Origin: Falsiroseomonas sp051433165
GTDB lineage: Bacteria; Pseudomonadota; Alphaproteobacteria; Acetobacterales; Acetobacteraceae
Reading direction: 5' to 3'
Assembly: GCF_051433165.1 (NCBI RefSeq)
Contig: NZ_JBHMFS010000003.1
Coordinates: 124,001 to 188,000, forward strand
DNA length: 64,000 nt
The notes under the pieces are model-generated. The model was not told the DNA's origin. It saw only the letters and a list, made by a program, of their open reading frames with translations, and made no database searches. Position numbers and translations under genes: made by a program. Positions 59,698 through 64,000 of this stretch are shown piece by piece. The stretch's first letter is position 1. Every line of letters begins with the position of its first letter.

Positions 59698-61760
59698 GCG
59701 GCGATTCCCTGGTCGGGCCGGTCGTCGGTGTCGATGTCGGCGGCACCTTTACCGACCTGTTCCTGTTCGACCCGACGCTCGGCACCTTCCGTACCGCCAA
59801 GGTGCCGTCCAACCGCGGCGATGAGGCGGTGGGCTTCCTGGCGGGCCTGCGGAAGCTCGGCGGGCCTGCAGGGTTCGAGGCGATCGTGCATGGCACCACG
59901 GTCGGCACCAATGCGCTGCTGGAACGCAAGGGCTGCAAGCTCGGCATCATCACCACGGCCGGTTTCCGGGACGTGCTGGAAATGCGCCGCCGCGATCGTC
60001 GCAACACCTGGGGCCTGTGGGGCGAATTCGTGCCGGTGACGGAGCGCGACATGCGCGTGGAGGTGCCGGAACGCGTGCTGGCAGATGGCACCATCCACAC
60101 CCAGGTGCATGCGGCGGATGTGCAGAAGGCGGCGCGGGAATTGCTGGCGCGCGGCGCGGAAGCCTGCGCCATCGTCTTCATCAATTCCTACGCGAATCCG
60201 CGCAACGAACGCGCGGCGGCGATGACGGTACGGGCGATCTGGCCGAACGCGCATGTCTCGGTTTCGTCGGAGATCCTGCCGGAGATCCGGGAGTTCGAGC
60301 GCGCCTCCACCACGGCGCTGAATGCCTATCTGCAACCGGCCGTGGCCAATTATCTCGGCAAGCTGGAGCGTGCGCTGGGCGAGGATGGGTTCAGCGGGCG
60401 CTTCCATATCGTGCAGTCGAATGGCGGCATCATGTCCACCGCCACGGCGCGCGGCGTGCCGGTACGCACGGCGCTGTCCGGCCCGGCGGCGGGCGTCATT
60501 GCGGCGGCGGCGATTGCCAAGGCGGCGGGGTTCGAGAACGCCATCACCTGCGACCTCGGCGGTACCAGCTTCGATGTCTCGCTGGTCAGCCGCGGGCGGA
60601 TGGAGTTGGCGGCGCAGGCGACCATCGATTTCGGCCTGGTGATCCGCAGCCCGATGATCGAGATCACCACCATCGGCGCCGGCGGTGGCTCCATCGCGCA
60701 TGTCGATCGTGGCGGGTTGTTGCAGGTGGGGCCGGAATCGGCGGGCAGCCGGCCGGGGCCGGTCTGCTACGGGCAGGGCAATACGCGGCCGACGCTGACC
60801 GATGCGAATGTGGTGCTGGGCCGCATCAATGCGGACAAGCCGATCGGCGGTGCGCTGACGCGGCTGGATGTGGAAGGCGCGAAGGCGGCGATTGCGGAGC
60901 ATGTGGGTGGGCCGCTCGGGCTGGATGCGATGCAGGCGGCGGAAGCCATCGTGCGGGTCGCCAATGCGAGGATGGCGGGCGCCATCCGTCTGGTCTCCAT
61001 CGAGCGTGGGCACGACCCGCAGAAATTCGTGGCGCTGCCCTTCGGTGGTGGTGGCGCGTTGCATGTGGGCGCACTGATCAAGGAAGTCGGCCTGCGCGCC
61101 GCGCTGGTGCCGCGCTTCCCGGGCGTGACCAGCGCCATCGGTTGCGTCATCGCTGATGTTCGGCACGACCAGGTGCGGACGCTGAACCTGAAGCTGGATG
61201 GCATCGATGCCGCGGCGCTGGATGCGCGGATGGTGGAGGAAGCCACCGCCGCGCGCGCCGTGGTGGATGGCGCCGGCCTGCCGGTGACGCGCACGGAAAT
61301 CCGCTTCGAGCTGGACATGCACTATGCCGGCCAGACCCATACGGTGGGCGTGCCGCTACCGGTGCATGTGATCGAGGGCACCACCGGCGTTTCCGAGGCC
61401 ATCATCCGCATGGCCTTCGAGGCCGCCTATCAGACCGCCTTCAGCCGGCTGCTGCCGGGCCTGCCCATCCGCATCGTCTCGCTCCGCACGGCGGCCATCG
61501 GCGTGCGGCCGGATTTCGATCTGAAGGCGCTGGCGCCGCCCAGGGATGCGACGGTGGAGGGGGCGGCGCGCGGCGGGCGCCAGGTGTGGTTCGACGGAGC
61601 CTGGCACGCGGCCAATGTGTGGTCGCGGCTGGATCTGCCCGAGGGCGCGCTGGTGCATGGCCCGGCCATCCTGGAGCAGCCGGATGCGACGGTGGTGGTG
61701 GACCCGGACCTGGTCGCGCGCGTCGATGCCTATGGCAATTTGATCATCGAGCGGGAGTGA
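59694..61760 (+). CDS. hyuA: Hydantoinase/oxoprolinase A subunit
   Basis: The 688-residue ATP-binding subunit has the phosphate motif GVDVGGTFTDLFLFD (near residues 10-24) and HGTTVGTNALLERKG. The second phosphate motif is CDLGGTSFDVSLV, and the conserved GAGGGSIAHVDRGG follows. The ASKHA-type fold uses ATP to activate the cyclic amide or ketone. The ATG at 59694 overlaps the hyuB stop; the longer upstream frame is a shadow. The substrate is not defined by sequence. Confidence 0.93.
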   Translation: MSGDSLVGPVVGVDVGGTFTDLFLFDPTLGTFRTAKVPSNRGDEAVGFLAGLRKLGGPAGFEAIVHGTTVGTNALLERKGCKLGIITTAGFRDVLEMRRRDRRNTWGLWGEFVPVTERDMRVEVPERVLADGTIHTQVHAADVQKAARELLARGAEACAIVFINSYANPRNERAAAMTVRAIWPNAHVSVSSEILPEIREFERASTTALNAYLQPAVANYLGKLERALGEDGFSGRFHIVQSNGGIMSTATARGVPVRTALSGPAAGVIAAAAIAKAAGFENAITCDLGGTSFDVSLVSRGRMELAAQATIDFGLVIRSPMIEITTIGAGGGSIAHVDRGGLLQVGPESAGSRPGPVCYGQGNTRPTLTDANVVLGRINADKPIGGALTRLDVEGAKAAIAEHVGGPLGLDAMQAAEAIVRVANARMAGAIRLVSIERGHDPQKFVALPFGGGGALHVGALIKEVGLRAALVPRFPGVTSAIGCVIADVRHDQVRTLNLKLDGIDAAALDARMVEEATAARAVVDGAGLPVTRTEIRFELDMHYAGQTHTVGVPLPVHVIEGTTGVSEAIIRMAFEAAYQTAFSRLLPGLPIRIVSLRTAAIGVRPDFDLKALAPPRDATVEGAARGGRQVWFDGAWHAANVWSRLDLPEGALVHGPAILEQPDATVVVDPDLVARVDAYGNLIIERE

Positions 61761-61764
61761 CGCC

Positions 61765-62355
61765 GTGCTGAGCGAAACCGCGCTGCTGCTGTGCGATCTG
61801 CAGAATGACTTTCTGCATCCCGATGGGGCCTATGGCCGGGCGGGGCAGGGCGCGGCGGAGATCGCGGCCATCCCGGCGCGGTTGAAGCCGCTGGCGGATG
61901 CGGTGCGGGCGAAGGGTGGCTGGATCGCTTCCACGCATTTCACGCTGTTCACCGGCAAGGGCGGCGAGCCGTTCATCGACCCGCATCTGCGCCACTTGCG
62001 GCCCTTCCTGAAGAAGGGCGACTTCGTGCAGGGCAGTTGGGGCCATGCGGTGGTGGACGAACTGGCACCGTCGGATTTACCGGTGGAGAAGGTGGGCTAC
62101 GACGCCTTCTACCAGACGCGGCTGGAATGGCTGCTGCGCAAGGCGGGCATCCGCAAACTGCTGGTCGCCGGCATTGTCACCAATGGCGGCGTTGCCTCGA
62201 CCGTGCGCGGCGCGCATGTGCGGGAATTCGAGGTGACGGTGCTGGAGGATGCCTGCGCCGCCTTCTCCCGCGAAGTGCATGAGACGGCCATTGCGGCGTT
62301 GCGGCCTGTGGCCAAGATCAGCACCGTCGCCGCCGAACTGGCAAAACTGCAATGA
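61765..62355 (+). CDS. Isochorismatase-fold protein lacking the nucleophilic cysteine
   Basis: The 196-residue protein keeps the fold and two of the three catalytic residues: Asp11 (LLLCDLQNDFL) and Lys109 (VEKVGYDAFYQT). The position of the nucleophilic cysteine is Gly142 (GIVTNGGVAST, where amidases have TNxCV). True isochorismatases such as PhzD and EntB also lack this cysteine and cleave a vinyl ether, so it need not be dead. It cannot be a normal cysteine amidase. The start is GTG at 61765, 4 bases after hyuA. It overlaps the flavoprotein gene by 4 bases. Confidence 0.87.
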   Translation: MLSETALLLCDLQNDFLHPDGAYGRAGQGAAEIAAIPARLKPLADAVRAKGGWIASTHFTLFTGKGGEPFIDPHLRHLRPFLKKGDFVQGSWGHAVVDELAPSDLPVEKVGYDAFYQTRLEWLLRKAGIRKLLVAGIVTNGGVASTVRGAHVREFEVTVLEDACAAFSREVHETAIAALRPVAKISTVAAELAKLQ

Positions 62356-63740
62356 GCATCAGCTGCGAACAGGACCCGGTCTTCGATGCCGAGGTGCCGG
62401 TCGCCATCATTGGTGCCGGCGCCGCGGGACTGGTCGCGGCGCTCGCCTGCCGCGGCGCGGGCGTGGAGCCGCTGGTGCTGGAGCGGGATGCGGTGCCGCG
62501 CGGCAGCACATCCCTCTCTGCCGGGCTGATCCCGGCCGCGGGCACGCGCTTCCAGCGCGCGCATGGCATTGCGGACGATGCCGCCACCTTCGCCGCCGAC
62601 ATCCAGCGCAAGGCGCATGGCGAGGCCGAGCCCGGCACCGTCACCACCGTGGCGCGGGAAGCGGCGCCGACGCTGGAATGGCTGGCGGAGGCGCATGGCC
62701 TCGACTTCAGCGTGGTGCATGATTTTGATTATCCCGGCCACAGCCATCGCCGCATGCACGGCCTGCCCAGCCGCAGTGGCGCGGAGCTGGTCGACCGGTT
62801 GCGCGCGGCGGCGGAGGCGGCGGAGGTGCCGCTGCTGACGGAGGCGCTTGTCACCACTCTGGTGCTCGACCAGCACGGCGCGATCCGTGGTCTGGTGGCG
62901 CAGCGGCCGGATGGCACGCAGGAACGCATCGGCGCCAGGGCCATCGTGCTGGCCTGCTGCGGCTATGCCGGCAACAAGGCGCTGGTCGCGCGCTACATCC
63001 CGGATCTGGCGCAGGCCGTCTATTTCGGCCACCCCGGCAATGAGGGCGAGGCGCTGGCCTGGGGTGAGGCGCTGGGCGCTGAGTTGCGCGACATGACGGG
63101 GCACCAGGGCCACGGCTCCGTCGCCCATCCGCAAGGCATCCTGGTGTCCTGGGCCGTCATCATGGAAGGCGGCTTCCAGGTGAATGCGGAAGGCGCGCGC
63201 TTCTGGAACGAGGCCAGCGGCTATTCCGAGGCCGGCCGCGCCGTAATGGGCCAGCCTGGCCACATCGCCTGGGGCATCTTCGACGAACGCATCGCCGCCA
63301 TCACCCGGCAATTCGAGGATTTCCGGCAGGCCGAGGCGCAGGGCGCCGTGCTGCGGGCGGACAGCATCGCGGATCTCGCCCGCATGACGAAGTTGCCGCT
63401 CGAATCCGAGATGGCGACGGTCGCGGCGTTGAAGCACGCCGGCGCCACGGATGGGTTTGGTCGCAACTGGACCGGTGTTGCGCAGCTTTCGCCGCCCTAC
63501 TGCGCCGTGCGCGTCACCGGAGCGCTGTTCCACAGCCAGGGCGGCATGGTGGTTGATGATCAGGCGCGGGTGCGTCTTGCGGGTGGCGGGATCGTGCCGA
63601 ATCTGTTCGCGGCGGGTGGTGCGGCGTGCGGCGTATCCGGGCCGGACGCTTCGGGCTACCTTTCGGGAAATGGCTTGCTCACCGCCGTCACCCTCGGCCG
63701 CATCGCCGGGAAACAGGCCGCGAGGCTCGCCCACGCATGA
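62352..63740 (+). CDS. FAD-dependent oxidoreductase, fumarate reductase/succinate dehydrogenase-like family
   Basis: The 462-residue flavoprotein has the FAD motif VAIIGAGAAGLVAALA near residues 17-32, LVLERDAVPRGSTSLSAG and the C-terminal NLFAAGGAACGVSGPDASGYLSGNGLL typical of the FAD_binding_2 family (fumarate reductase, 3-ketosteroid dehydrogenase, urocanate reductase). It probably reduces or dehydrogenates a C-C bond next to a carbonyl or carboxylate. There is no signal peptide or flavin-cytochrome domain. It is coupled to the preceding gene by an ATGA overlap. Confidence 0.9.
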   Translation: MSISCEQDPVFDAEVPVAIIGAGAAGLVAALACRGAGVEPLVLERDAVPRGSTSLSAGLIPAAGTRFQRAHGIADDAATFAADIQRKAHGEAEPGTVTTVAREAAPTLEWLAEAHGLDFSVVHDFDYPGHSHRRMHGLPSRSGAELVDRLRAAAEAAEVPLLTEALVTTLVLDQHGAIRGLVAQRPDGTQERIGARAIVLACCGYAGNKALVARYIPDLAQAVYFGHPGNEGEALAWGEALGAELRDMTGHQGHGSVAHPQGILVSWAVIMEGGFQVNAEGARFWNEASGYSEAGRAVMGQPGHIAWGIFDERIAAITRQFEDFRQAEAQGAVLRADSIADLARMTKLPLESEMATVAALKHAGATDGFGRNWTGVAQLSPPYCAVRVTGALFHSQGGMVVDDQARVRLAGGGIVPNLFAAGGAACGVSGPDASGYLSGNGLLTAVTLGRIAGKQAARLAHA

Positions 63741-63751
63741 GGGACGGAAGA

Positions 63752-64000
63752 ATGGACGCGATCGTGACGCAGACGGCCGAGGATCAGTTCGGCATCGGCC
63801 AGCCGGTGCGGCGGAAGGAGGATGTGCGCCTGCTGACCGGCGCCGGCACCTATACCGACGACATCAACCTGCCCGGCCAGGCCCATCTTGCCATCCTGCG
63901 TTCGCCGCACGCCCATGCGCGCATCCTGTCCCTCGACACCACCGCGGCGAGGGCCGCCCCCGGCGTGCTGCTGGTGCTGACCGGCCATGATGCGGCGGCC
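63752..64000 (+). CDS. Molybdenum hydroxylase large subunit, CoxL/xanthine dehydrogenase family (partial)
   Basis: Only the first 83 codons are inside the window. The sequence FGIGQPVRRKEDVRLLTGAGTYTDDINLPGQAHLAILRSPHAHARI (in pieces: GIGQPVRRKEDVRLL, GTYTDDINLPGQ, RSPHAHARI) is the standard N-terminus of this family and resembles the complete paralogue at 31334. ATG 63752 follows a GGACGGAAG ribosome-binding sequence. ATG 63737, overlapping the previous stop, is also in frame. It belongs to the same operon as the flavoprotein and HyuA/HyuB. Confidence 0.9.
   Translation, partial: MDAIVTQTAEDQFGIGQPVRRKEDVRLLTGAGTYTDDINLPGQAHLAILRSPHAHARILSLDTTAARAAPGVLLVLTGHDAAA

Overview
The window is very GC-rich DNA with strong G/C third-position bias, frequent ATGA or TTGA stop/start overlaps, several TTG/GTG starts, and an unusual number of solute-binding-protein transporters (TRAP, TTT, Dpp, Liv, PhnD-like, NMT1-like). 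This fits an alphaproteobacterium of the Rhodospirillales, most likely Acetobacteraceae (Roseomonas-like). That assignment is an inference from composition and gene content, not from a marker gene. I see no rRNA, tRNA, CRISPR array, insertion sequence or phage gene, and no gap between genes longer than about 250 bases.

Layout. 1-1.7 kb: a fused SbmA/YddA-type ABC exporter. 1.7-6.2 kb (minus): a TRAP transporter (DctM, DctQ, DctP) with DgoA and DgoK, a galactonate-type sugar-acid unit. 6.3-8.0 kb (minus): an SsuBC/TauBC-like ABC permease and ATPase with no binding protein beside them. 8.2-10.2 kb: MepA murein endopeptidase and GalE. 10.2-14.2 kb (minus): a type I secretion ABC/HlyD pair flanked by two small unknown proteins. 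14.4-15.8 kb (minus): a GtrB-like glycosyltransferase and GtrA flippase.

15.9-36.3 kb (plus) is one long codirectional block: a 3-hydroxyisobutyrate-dehydrogenase-like enzyme, an aldehyde dehydrogenase, five tandem paralogous peptide-type binding proteins, one DppBCDF transporter, a three-subunit molybdenum hydroxylase (CoxS, CoxL form II, CoxM), an HpxZ/AtzH-like protein and a DadA-like FAD oxidase. Six of its gene junctions contain different strong hairpins, and a terminator-like hairpin closes it.

36.4-42.5 kb: a double cold-shock-domain protein with a glycine/arginine-rich repeat linker, a small unknown protein, an Asp/Glu/hydantoin racemase-like protein, an orphan TctC-type binding protein, and a large RTX protein (nidogen-like, Calx-beta, about 21 RTX units) that is a natural candidate substrate for the type I system. 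42.6-50.6 kb: an orphan PhnD-like binding protein, a cyclic amidohydrolase, a MycE-like methyltransferase-GT61 fusion in visibly AT-richer DNA, an SDR, an ATZ/TRZ amidohydrolase and an orphan NMT1-like binding protein. 50.7-51.8 kb: an EamA exporter and a small helical protein.

52.0-64.0 kb (plus) is a second long operon: a branched-chain-amino-acid-type ABC importer (LivK-like, H, M, G, F), MmgE/PrpD, HyuB, HyuA, an isochorismatase-fold protein lacking the nucleophilic cysteine, a fumarate-reductase-like flavoprotein, and the start of a second molybdenum hydroxylase large subunit that runs off the window.

Overall the region looks like a catabolic neighbourhood for scavenging organic acids and N-heterocyclic or cyclic-amide compounds (import, Mo-dependent hydroxylation, ring opening, flavin redox), mixed with cell-surface functions. 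The ten binding proteins and the absence of any recognisable DNA-binding transcription regulator are the most striking global features.
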